From the NCBI GenBank assembly GCA_021307315.1, contig JAJSPD010000019.1, positions 434,001-498,000 of the forward strand: 64,000 nucleotides of DNA, read 5' to 3'. This document shows positions 11,575 through 21,544 of the stretch, piece after piece (positions within the stretch are counted from its first letter, which is position 1; each line of letters starts with the position of its first letter). The notes below the pieces were generated by a model. That model was given only the letters and a program-made list of their open reading frames with translations, searched no databases and was not told the DNA's origin. The DNA is from Bisporella sp. PMI_857 (lineage: Eukaryota; Ascomycota; Leotiomycetes; Helotiales; Helotiaceae). The position numbers were made by a program, and so were the translations under genes.

Positions 11575-13137
11575 ATTAGCTTTAGCGAAAACTATAAAAA
11601 ATAAAAACATATTTTTTATTACTTAAGCCGCTTAAGCCGTAAAGCTGATTTTTACTGCTATTTTTTTACAAGTAATAATACCGTTTACACACTTGTAAAG
11701 CTTAATAAAAAAGCTCGCGCAAAAAAAGTTTTTGATTTTCCGAAGCGCTTTATTTTTTTAGAAGTAATAGTAATAATTACGATCTTTTTAAGCCGATTCG
11801 ACTTACGATTTTTAAGCTTCGAACTTTAGTTTTAATACAAGTAATATCTACTTATTCTGTTACTGCAAAATTGATACAAAAAAAAGCGTTTTAAAAAAAG
11901 CAACATGCTGCGCAAAAAAAAAAAAAGAAACGTACTTTTTGATCGATATAAGCTTATAAATTCTTTTGCAAACAAATAGCGTTGTACAAAGCTAAATTGC
12001 AACAATTATAAAAAAAGCTTTAAAGTGTGTTATACGTACTAAAAAGCTTAAAATAATAATTTTCATTTTCTTTTTAACGATTTTCAATTTATAGTATAAG
12101 TAAAAAAAATTCGTAATAAAAAGTCAAATACAACAAATCGAGCGTTTTTATTTTATATAAGTGCAAAAGCTTTTCACGAAACTAATAACAATCGAAAAAA
12201 AAAGCTTTAAATGCTGAAAAGCAAGCCAGCTGCTAAAACTAATATTGCTATTGCAAATCAGAATAAATATAGTCGAATTGTACAGCCGTTATTACTTGAT
12301 TCTTAATTTTCGATTCTATTTTATTACAATAACTATTCTTTTTACGAAAGTTTAAATTGCTTTTGTTTCGACTTTTTTATTTTTATTCTTATTTTACTTC
12401 GCGATTACTTTACGATTGCTTTTTTTTTATACGTCGGCTTTTAGTTTTTATTTTAGCTACAAAGTTACTTTTAAGCTTTATTACGAATAACATATTTATT
12501 GCTAATTAAATAAAAGAATTCAAAAACTATTTACGCTTTAAGTTAAAGTTAAAAAAGCACAAAAATATAAATGATATTTTACAGAAAAATCGCGATACAG
12601 AAATTCAGCGTTAATTAGCTTAAAGTTATAAAAAAATCAAAAGCGATTTTTTTAGATATTTCTTTAAGTATTTTCGAGCGTATTTAAAAACAAATTTCTT
12701 TTTTCAAATTATATTATAAACAACTGTTTAAAAAAACAATTAAAAATAAGCAAAACAACAAAAAAGAAACTTGTATTGTTGTAAATCCGTACGCTAAGCA
12801 AAAAAATAAAAATAGTCAAAATCTTTATATAGGCTTTTTAGAAAAAAATAAATTCGACGAAAAAAAGTTTATAAATCCAGCTTTTATACATTTAAATAAC
12901 ACAAAAGCATACTATGCTTTTAAAGCGTAATAAAGTTTTTAGCCGGTAAAATATAAGTTTTGACTAGAAGTATAAACGTTTTAATAGGTTTTTTATATAT
13001 AATCAGTATACTAGTATTGCAATAATATTTTTTGAATGTTATATTTTGTTTTTAATACTCAGATTTTAGTTGTTATAAATGTATAAATTTATAGTTTAAA
13101 ATAAAGCTCGAGTATTTCAATTTATTATAGTTATTAC

Positions 13138-13275
13138 TTCAAATCTTAATTACTTTACAACTACAATATCGATTAAAGTAATATTGAAGTTTCTTATTGT
13201 TTATACTATAGTAAAACATTATTTTCAATATTACTTTAATCGATATTGTAGTTATAAAGTAATTGAGATTTTGAA
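13138..13275. repeat. Long inverted repeat inside the transposon
   Basis: The arms 13138-13188 and 13224-13275 are nearly perfect inverted copies (core ACTTTAATCGATATTGTAGT) around a 35-nt loop. The arms are more alike than expected if RIP had acted on them independently. Confidence 0.8.
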
Positions 13276-13394
13276 ATAAAGTATAAATAATATATTAAAA
13301 AATTACTAAAGCAAAACACTATATATTAACTTTATTTGCATTTTAAAATTTCACAACTATTTATTAATCTATTTACTAAACTATTACAAAATCA

Positions 13395-14479
13395 TTTATT
13401 TTTTTATATTTAGAGTGTTTAAAGTGTTTTTTAGCTTTTTTTTAACTATTTAGTTAAGCTTAATTTTGCTTAATTGCTTATATTAAAAATGCTTTAAAGC
13501 TAGAATATTCGCTGTAAGCTTTTTTATAGTGTTTTTTAATAAACGCTTTTAAGTTATAAAAATATGTTTCAATAGAATTATATTTCGGTATATAAAAAAG
13601 CAAAAACCGAAATAAAACTTTTTTTTTATTGCAAAGTTAATGAACTTTAAATGTATTATAAATAAAACAGTTATTCATAATCAAAATCGATTTAAGCGCC
13701 GGCTACGCGTTTATTCGAAAAAGCACTAAATACTTAATAAAATCTTTAAATCTTTCTTTATTAAAAAAGCTTTAATACGTTTTACACGCTATAATTTCTT
13801 TTATAGTATATGCTAGCAAAACAAAGTATTTTTTCGATTTTTTTAACTAGGTTCTTTTATAAGCAAATAAACCTCGAAAAGCAAAATTTGTAAAATGTAA
13901 TCCGTTTTTAAAATTACTCGCAAATTCATTACAAAATACTAGTTGTTTTGCTTGCTAGTAGCGTCGCTTTTGCTTTTATTCTTTATATAAATACGGCTTT
14001 TGTTAACGAGCAATAACGGCTAATTTCTTACGTGTATAACTTATATTTTTAAGCAATTTTGACACAGAAAATTAAAATAGCTTAACGTCGAATTGCTCGT
14101 AAATTTCGTCGGCGATTTCGTTTTAATATAAGTCGACGTTATAAAGTAATAGCTCTACAACAAACAGTTTAATTTCTTTTGTAATATAGCTTTTAAGACT
14201 TGGCTTCTTTTTAGAATTATACTTAATAGCGATTTTGATCAATAACCGCTTTTTGTAATACGTTATAGTGTTGTAGTAGTATTTGAATTGTTCAGCAAAC
14301 GTATAAAAGTCGGATGTAAAGTTGATTGTGAGCAAATAATCGATCGCCGCAAAAGCTCGAGAATCAATATAAGCAGGCATATTTCGTTTAATAAAATTGA
14401 AAGAGTCAATTGTAAGCTTTAATTTGAGATATCTGCGAACTAAATTGGAGTTCAATTGATGATTTTGTATCTTAATCAA
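13395..14479 (-). pseudogene. Degenerate mariner-type (DDE_3) transposase
   Basis: The minus-strand conceptual translation follows a fungal Tc1/mariner transposase from end to end. The N-terminal DNA-binding part includes KPSLKSYITKEIKLFVVELL, the linker reads NISYTRKKLAVIAR, and the first catalytic block reads QLVFCNEFASN, where D-E-S-G is expected. A second block reads SILIMNNCFI, where MDN is expected, and a third reads IPKYNSIETYFYNLKAFIKK around the last acidic residue. The C-terminus ends KKAKKHFKHSKY. Two catalytic Asp codons have become Asn (G-to-A, as RIP gives on the opposite strand), and many TAA/TAG stops stand at former Gln/Trp positions. The length (about 360 residues) is normal. 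The protein is certainly inactive. Confidence 0.75.
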
Positions 14480-14534
14480 GTATGGTGGTTATAATATAAT
14501 GATCATTAAAAGTGTCGATTTTACATGTGTCGAT

Positions 14535-14578
14535 TTCGGCTAAAAATGGCCAAAACTCAGAGAACCGGAATACGACTT
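14535..14578 (-). repeat. Right terminal inverted repeat
   Basis: It is the reverse complement of the left TIR, ending CCGGAATACGACTT and followed by TA. Confidence 0.9.
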
Positions 14579-14739
14579 TAAGTTTTGAAGCTTCCTCGCT
14601 TCCTTTGAGAATCGGTTATTAATTACTTATATATTCAAAGACAATTCATAGTGATTGACTTGCTCGTTCAGCACAACTTCTCCAGCAATTCTCCTCACGC
14701 CTTTTAGCTTAAATAATTACAGGTTTATATATCTATCCT

Positions 14740-15060
14740 CAAAATGGGTTTAGCATCATCGCCCTAGATCTCCGCGGTCTCATGCCTACACCAGTGACGC
14801 CCTTCACCAAAGATACCAGCAACATCGACAATGGCAATAGCATATCCGTACTTGGTCCAGTATACTGGGTCTGGTGCTTCAAAATTGGTGTAGTCTAAGA
14901 TTTATTGGAAATCCGTACTACTCATTGGGTAAATAACGTGCAGAAGTTCTTGGTTATGCTTGTATCGTTCGGGGATAGCCTTCAGCGCTGTAGAAGCTTG
15001 AGGCTTGTTGGTTGATACAGTGTACTGAACAAAGGTTCTTCACATAGAAGCGAAGACATC
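14740..15060 (-). pseudogene. CocE/S15-type hydrolase fragment
   Basis: The minus-strand reading contains KAIPERYKHNQELLHV, then FEAPDPVYWTKYGYAIAIVD and VAGIFGEG, the region around the 'P-x-x-W-x-x-x-G-Y-A' segment of CocE/NonD (X-Pro dipeptidyl-peptidase S15) alpha/beta hydrolases. In-frame stops interrupt it, and neither the nucleophile nor the rest of the fold is found. It sits immediately outside the transposon right end. This is a relic; the family call rests on one block only. Confidence 0.4.
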
Positions 15061-16255
15061 ACAAGGCCGGCTAAATAACTTATATTCAAATAACTAAAGT
15101 ATTTGAGCACGAAGCTACTGTCCTAAGAAATCCTATCTTACATAGAATCCCCAATGCCTTGACCTCCGAGATCCTGGCAAGGTACAGATCTTCCAGAGGT
15201 CCCAAACGTCCATCACATGGCCGAGACCTACGAAAGCAGGGGTCCTCTAACCGGGCCACATACTACTCCTTTTAACGATGATAAGGTGTCCCAGGACTTC
15301 ATCCCGTCCCAGGTCATGTGCTTCCCTTGTGGCCTAGCTCATGGGGCATATAGAGATCCTAGGACCTCCTGCCCCAAGATCCCTAGTCGTCCCGAAACAA
15401 CAACGCATCCTAGGGCCCGTGATCGTGACATAATGTTTTCAAACATTATAAAAAAAGCGGCCAGTGAAAGAGAGCGAGCGGCAACTCTCGGATAAAGCAG
15501 TAGATAAAAAAGAACGGAGCAATCTTAAAATGTTAAAAATATGTCTCCAGAGCAGCTCTGTTTAATAAATGCGAGTATGGCGCTGCCGGAGGCGAAAGCT
15601 GGAATTGCAAAAAAGAATCCCAGCCATGAAAACTGCGACCAAGTACTGCGGTGTAAAAAAAGAGGAACAATATTTGGGGCGTATTCAGCGTGGTGGTCCT
15701 CCAAAATACCACGGTAGTATTACTAGAAAGCTCTAAATTCCAAAATGATACCAGAAAAGCAATATAGTTTATCAAAACAGACAAAAGTCCAACTATATGC
15801 TTAATATGCATTGGAAATCCACTATTCTTAATGGCTGAAAAGGTCGCCTTACATGTGACTGCTGGATCTTCAAGTAGACACTCCTTCAGGAAGCATGTCG
15901 AGAGGATGAAGAATAGAAACCGTATTGATTGTCAAATTTATGTACTCAGGCTACATAACTGCGTACAATTGCTGATCCACGCTGTAAAGGCTCACGGAGC
16001 CTTGCTGAGGGATCGATAACAAAAACTTCATGAAGGATCTTGAAACCAATTGAGTTATTGTGACGGTTTATAGTCTCTCCCTAAGCACACGTAACATTAT
16101 TCTCAAGTTATCGATGATTAAATTGATCAAGTTATAGATAAAAGTGATCATGGCCAATAGTATAGCGATATGCTTCTGAGTGAATATTAGAAGAATTCTT
16201 GTGTTGAGGCAAGATACTAGTATTTAACGAATGCTATCATTCTATCGGCCAATCA
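15061..16255. other. Spacer with unassigned open frames
   Basis: A GC-richer patch (15200-15430) ends in GTGATCGTGACA, followed by a palindrome ATAATGTTTTCAAACATTAT (15431-15450). It could be a retrotransposon scrap, but no matching left end or target duplication is visible. Short open frames at 15217-15495 (+) and 15533-15811 (-) show no family features. Confidence 0.35.
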
Positions 16256-17908
16256 TCATTGTTGATATACCTTACCATCGAGCTTACAAGTCTCAAAAAT
16301 ATGCAACCCAAACGATTCTGATAAGTGGATCACCGCACTCAATCCGATTTCCCGGAGTCTTGGTATGATATGGGCATGCCTAGGAGTTACAAGTACTACT
16401 TCTAAAGATATCTCCCTCGATGAGTTTGTACTCGATAGGAAAACTAGGAATGGCTCTCTGTTTTCGTTAAGAGCTGTGAACGACATCCCGCCATAGACAA
16501 AATGTCGTTTGAACTTGCCCAAGCAGAATTGCTCATTTTTATATCAGGCATGTTTTTCCGAGGAACATCCCGTACTAATGATACAATTTTCGGGAATAAG
16601 GCTTTATCGTGAGAGCGGATACGTTTCAAATCAAAATGCTGATGTACCAAGGGACTTACCGAGTCCTCGATATGATGGATCATGCTTGCAAAAAATATAC
16701 CCAGTGACGCTATAGTAGTAACAAAGTGACCGATGGTCGTGATTGTGATATGCGGCATAGTAATATAATGCACCCAATCTTCTTCTGGGGCTAAGTGAAA
16801 TTCGCGTACAATCCAAGGCGGTAGTCTCTCAATCAATGTGATGATACTTTTTGAGTTGAAGAAGGTGACCACTTCGATAGCCTGAAGGGAGGTCCTTAGC
16901 CTGTCAGAATTTCTAAGACAATATTGTCTCGCTGTGAGGAGGTCGCTCGGTAGGTATAAGCTTTGGAACAACCAAGTCTCAAAAACTATACGTGGATCGA
17001 CTAGCAAAGTATTTGTTGATGTTCTATATTCTTGCCAGGACTATAGAATATGACTTCACCAACCACCATAATACCCAAAGCTTTGTGGTGGCTGAGTGTA
17101 ATGCCTTGCACAATCGGCCTGCCGTTCCTCTCTGCCGTGGCAGGATGACCAGGTATACGCTGTCCGGGGAGAAGCCGAGATCCAAAGCTCCGTCTATATG
17201 GATATCGGAAATACCTGTGCCAATTCGACGCAAAGCGTTTCGTAAATCTAGTATATTGTCGCGCCTACCGACGAAGGTCGTGCCTATATTTGCCATCAAA
17301 ATAGCTTCATAAGTCGCTCCACGAGCTCCACAATAAGATCAGTCCATCCTGACCTGCCCAATCAATTTTTGTGGCATCATTCAACCTCTGCAAAATGTGG
17401 AGTACTGCTATGGTGCCACCGACGTATCAGATTGTCGCAGTCTCTGACTATCTTCTTCACACTGTAATGGGTAGCAGTGGAGAAATATACAAAAGTGTCT
17501 GGATATTGCGTGAGAGCTGTGTGTAAACCTATACGACTGCTATTGTGCTGCCCGTGGTAAACGATCCGATATAATCTTGGTGCTCCTGGCTTGTCAACCC
17601 AAAGCTGTATTTCCGGGCCGTGAGAATATTACTAGCCTGGACGCTCGCCGGTCCACAGGAATTATGAGTGAGAGAAAATGCGCAAGTGCAGAATAGGGAG
17701 CTTGGTTCAGGGGATATCCGCCTGAAATCTTTGCTGCCATATGCCATTCCAATACAAGTTTACGAAGTCTCTGCAAAATGCTGCGGCAAGTTCGGTAGTT
17801 GGTTGGTATCATAGGAAGATAAGCTTTTAAGTTCCGTCCGCGATAAGGCTGCTCGGAGAGCAATTGTACTAACGCTTTCATATCGTTCGCTGTTGTACTA
17901 GGCTGCAT
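16256..17908 (-). pseudogene. PLP-dependent (group II) decarboxylase pseudogene
   Basis: Successive minus-strand pieces reproduce a histidine-decarboxylase-like, pyridoxal-phosphate fold-type I enzyme, but in changing frames. An N-terminal piece (17908 down) contains SGGYPLNQAPYSALAHFLS. One frame over come THNSCGPASVQASN and the YIGSFTTGST motif (17530-17690). VYFSTATHYSVKKIVRDCDN is near 17480, and ILMANIGTTFVGRRDNILDL with DIHIDGALDLGF is at about 17180-17300. The cofactor-lysine block reads GITLSHHKALGIMV near 17095, and the C-terminal part RIVFETWLFQSLYLPSDLL continues to HITITTIGHFVTTIASLG. At least four frame changes and several stops (17300-17470) disable it. A GTAAGT at 16659 may start an intron leading to a last exon ending at 16256; that part is uncertain. 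Such enzymes decarboxylate amino acids to amines. Confidence 0.65.
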
Positions 17909-18173
17909 CGTGATAAGAAATGTCTGGTCACTTTCTACCAGGCCTTATATTCGTTGGGTTGAATTACTGAATGTCGGCCTATTGCTGATGAGCTATAGTT
18001 CGAAAATTTGGTGACAGACTACGTGCTATCCTATTTATTCGGGGAAGCATCCTGTACTAGCGTCTCAACACGCGTTCCAGCAGTAAAAATCAGGAAGGCT
18101 GGGTTGGCTCTGAAGAAGTCAACAAAGCAAAAGCGATCTAATTGCCAGCTCAGCCTTAGTATACAAAACGATC

Positions 18174-19660
18174 TTACATCCATCCGAGTTTCTTTCCGAG
18201 AAAGCTTATACCTCCTACTGCAGCTGTGACTCCTGTGAACACAATTACTCCTCCATAACCAGATCCGTATGCTAAAAAGGCTTTATTCTGCCAGGGCATT
18301 CCGTTTAACATAGCTTGACTAATTGGACCAGATGCAATCACCCCGATTCCTCTTGCTGCGGACAAAAGTCCTAATAACATGCCTACATCAGCACCTTGAT
18401 TTGCTTCTTTAATGATTTTAATGATACCAGCATTTGTACTTACGAAACCACCGGCGAAAAATCCATATAAAACACTAAAAACACAAAGCATAGGAAGAGC
18501 TGTCGATAAGCCCCAAAAAGCGAAAACAGAGATTGTCGTTCCCACAGTGCTAATTAAAATCACTGTAGTAACATGAAGTCGGTCAATTAGCAGTCCCATA
18601 ATAACTGTGCTAATAACGGCCGATCCATTTACTAAAGCTAATAAAAGTGTTCCAATTGTTGAGCTTAAACCGAGAGATCGCGCGAAGCTGGGCAAATATA
18701 CACCTGGAACGAAATATCCGAGGCTTTCTACAATGAAGCCGATCTGTAATAGCCAGAACGTTGAAGTTTTGAGAAAGTCGAGACCATATTGCGGATGCTC
18801 CGATACTCGAGACAGTGGGAGTCTTCGCCTGAGAAAATGAACAAGTGGCAAACAGAGAAGCATAAGAGCTGCCCAGCTTCGGAGTGTCACCCTAAAACCA
18901 TAGCTTTTGAGAAGAGCGCTCAGCGCAAATGGAACGATAAGCCCAGCAATGCCACTACCAGCCTGAAAGGTGTCAGTGACTGACAAAACATGATCAGGGA
19001 TGCTTTACCCATACTACCCCAAATGCAAGCCCTTTTCTCATGACAAACCACTCATCCAGGTACACCAATGTTGGGCAGTACACAAGTGAGCCTCCTATAG
19101 CATATAAGATCCCTTGAGTCATAATCAAGTGGGTAATATTGGTAGCAAATGAACCGGCGACAAGTCCTATTGCTATCAATGGCAGTCCCCCCCATTTCGA
19201 AAAATTGGCAATATGGGGCCATTTTTTGTAAGCTGGAAACAGCAAAAGACCGACCAAATACATGACACCCTAAAGAGAATAAGTATAGTAGTCTTTGGCC
19301 CGATTGGGCTGAGTACAGTAGCTGTTGTACCGATGGCAGCGATGCTGGACGCATCAGACGAGAATGTCTCATGGCTGCTATAGTAGTCCTGGAATACACC
19401 GAAGGAGAATGGAAAGCCTATTATCTTATGAACCGGAGAGAAATATTGATCTAATATCCAGATTGCTTACCCCATACTAATGCTTCGACGACAAAGCACG
19501 AAATAAGGAAGAGCCAGGCATCTTTACCTCCATCTGCTCTCGGTAATGAAAGCTCAACGGTGTAGCTCTGATTCTGGTCAATTGTTGGTCGCTGAGCGTT
19601 CACTGTCTCGGCTTGGTTGTTTGGCAAAGTATCGAGGTTTATTCCGGTGGAGGAATCCAT
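18174..19660 (-). CDS. MFS transporter, monocarboxylate (MCT) type
   Basis: Four exons: 19471-19660, 19317-19417, 19009-19269 and 18174-18962. All introns are 46-53 nt with GT..AG ends, the reading frame is exact, and the protein has 446 residues. The cytosolic N-terminus is followed by TM1 starting AWLFLISCFVVEALVWGFPF, then SFGVFQDYYS and MYLVGLLLFPAYKKWP. The loop LDEWFVMRKGLAFGVVWAGSG is the typical MCT-family signature before TM5. About 12 membrane segments follow, ending FLGKKLGWM. The SLC16-like fungal group moves monocarboxylates or other small organic anions across the plasma membrane with protons, but substrates cannot be read from sequence. It appears intact, in contrast to the neighbouring decarboxylase pseudogene, with which it may once have formed a pair. 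Confidence 0.85.
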
Positions 19661-21441
19661 TCCTTGATTGCTTGTGGTTCACAGTGAAAGAAAATGCTGC
19701 TGAGAATATATGTTCTAGAGCTGGCAGAAAAAATATCGACTTGTGAAACGATAAATGAGCATTCAAGTAAATACAGTCGTTGATAGGCGGATTTCTGAGT
19801 CCTGTTGCAAAGCAAAAGAGATATTTCAACAGGCAGATGTGGCTTACATATATACCAAGCATGGCGCATGGACCTTCCCATCTGGTAACCGAACTAAATG
19901 TTGGATATGCATGGCAGAAATGTTTTAAAACATGAAAATAGCGATTCTAATCCGTCCTGGTACTTTAAAGCACAGAGAATATATTACAGTTTGTTCAGAT
20001 AAGGAGGGTTTGATGAATTATGGTACTGAGGATATACTCGGCCTTCTGTGTCAAGATAGTTATCAAGCTCGAGGCTGATTTTATACGGAGATGAATCTTA
20101 AATTCCTTTTGTACAAAATGCCATCACGCTCTGCAAGCGGGGATCATGAGATAATTGAAAGGACCTTTCTTTATTGCTTAGGGAAAAAAACTTAACTCTT
20201 CTGCTTTCGTGCGCAACAAATATAGCCTCCAAATCATCATTATGGTACTGGATTTGGTCCTTCTTGATCGGGGAACGAGATTTATTGATCATACGTTAGA
20301 CCTATGTCTAGTGTCTGGTATTAGTCGCTTCAATGCGTGTCGAGGTTCCCATAAATCCCGCCCATCATCTACGGCTGGTGGTTTTCGAATAGCGGAGGAG
20401 GATTTTCCAGCCAACCCAAATATAGGCATCTTTAGTGATGCATTTTTAGCAATTCCGCGAGCCAATACTGGAGTTTGGCATTGATACGAGATTCTGTGAC
20501 AATTAGTAAGGAGCATATGTAGCAAGGAGCGAAGGAGCTGGCACCTTTGATATTCATGCACGAACATATAGATAAATATCAAGTTCAAAATGAGGAGGAT
20601 CCCAAGCAAATATTGCCGAGTGAGCGCTTGGCACTGAAGTAGGACATTAACTATCAGCTTTTGAGGGGCTGTTTTGACGCCAATGACACCATCATCATTT
20701 TGAAAGGCGTTACTTTAATGCGGAAGGGCATGGACCTAGATTGGGTGACTGCACATTTCAAGGGTTGACGTGATCCACTTCCGAGTCCTAACAGTGATCA
20801 TGTTGGTGGTCTTCTTTCTGGGTGTGCGCATGTGCACTCGAGTGGAACATGGAGCCATTTCCGTGGGTTAATCATCATTGTACGATAAATGGCTCAAGTT
20901 ACGGAATTGGTTTGTAACCTCGATTGTTAAGATAAGCAAAATACGGGATAGGTATGGAGTATAAGTGTTCTCTTTGTTGCCATTTAAGCACTCATTAGTA
21001 ATGAGGAGAATCCTTTTGCACGCTATAATGCACTCGTCGTTGTTGCCTCTCGAAAAGGGCGCGAACAAAGCGATCTATGATGCCATGGCGTCAACGGGTC
21101 TACCCAAGGTACCTCTGGCGTATCGATATGGAAAACGAGTCGTGAGGATTATCAGTTATCGATACGGAGCTTATAGGTATCCTGGAACTCGTTACTGTAT
21201 ATGGGAAACAGGTAGCAGCTAATACATGGAATTGATCATAACAACCTTTACCTGAGGGTCACATGACCAGCCCCTATTTTTCAAGTCAGCTTTCTCGCTT
21301 AGCGTCGAATATTTGATCGACTCTTAGTATTAACATACAACGACAATAATAAAGATACTTAATGGCCGCTGTATAAAGTCCCGCCAGTTTCAAGGTAAAG
21401 CCAACTCCAAAAAAAACAACTTATTACCGCCGGACATATAA
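19661..21441. other. Spacer, no supported gene
   Basis: The upstream region of the MFS gene. An open minus-strand frame at 20289-20609 begins with a hydrophobic segment (LLILNLIFIYMFVHEY) and could be the N-terminal anchor of a lost membrane-bound enzyme such as a P450, but nothing downstream supports it. Otherwise I see nothing. Confidence 0.35.
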
Positions 21442-21443
21442 TA

Positions 21444-21542
21444 CAGTCAAACCTGGTTATATGGAACTCGTTATATCGGAAACCTCTATATATCGGAAGG
21501 TTGGTTTGGCACCGAGCGTTCCGATATAACCAGGTTTGACTG
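21444..21542. mobile_element. 99-bp MITE of Tc1/mariner type
   Basis: It is bounded by inverted ends CAGTCAAACCTGGTTATAT and ATATAACCAGGTTTGACTG with TA on both flanks (21442-21443, 21543-21544). The arms extend about 27 bp with one mismatch, and the interior is a short AT-rich loop with no coding capacity. The terminus type is that of pogo/Fot1-like elements, so it would be mobilised by such a transposase in trans (inference). Confidence 0.85.
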
Positions 21543-21544
21543 TA

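Larger units (their letters stand above)
10470..14578. mobile_element. RIP-degraded DNA transposon with TIRs and TA TSD
   Basis: Terminal inverted repeats of 44 bp (10470-10513 and 14535-14578) start AAGTCGTATTCC and run to GCCATTTTAGCCGAA with only a few mismatches and one-base gaps. They are flanked by TA on both sides (10468-10469, 14579-14580), the Tc1/mariner target duplication. The 4.1-kb interior is extremely A+T rich, stop-filled and poor in CpA while keeping many CpG, as in RIP-mutated repeats. The right quarter encodes a dead mariner-type transposase on the minus strand. The left 2.9 kb has no recognisable family, so this is either an enlarged element or one with nested insertions. 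A solo LTR is inserted at 11319-11574. Confidence 0.85.

Noticed and set aside
15217..15450. Possible second LTR ending GTGATCGTGACA
   Set aside because: No matching TG-type left end and no target duplication could be found.
20289..20609. Possible P450 N-terminal anchor on the minus strand
   Set aside because: Only one hydrophobic segment supports it; no I-helix, ExxR or heme-binding motif follows.
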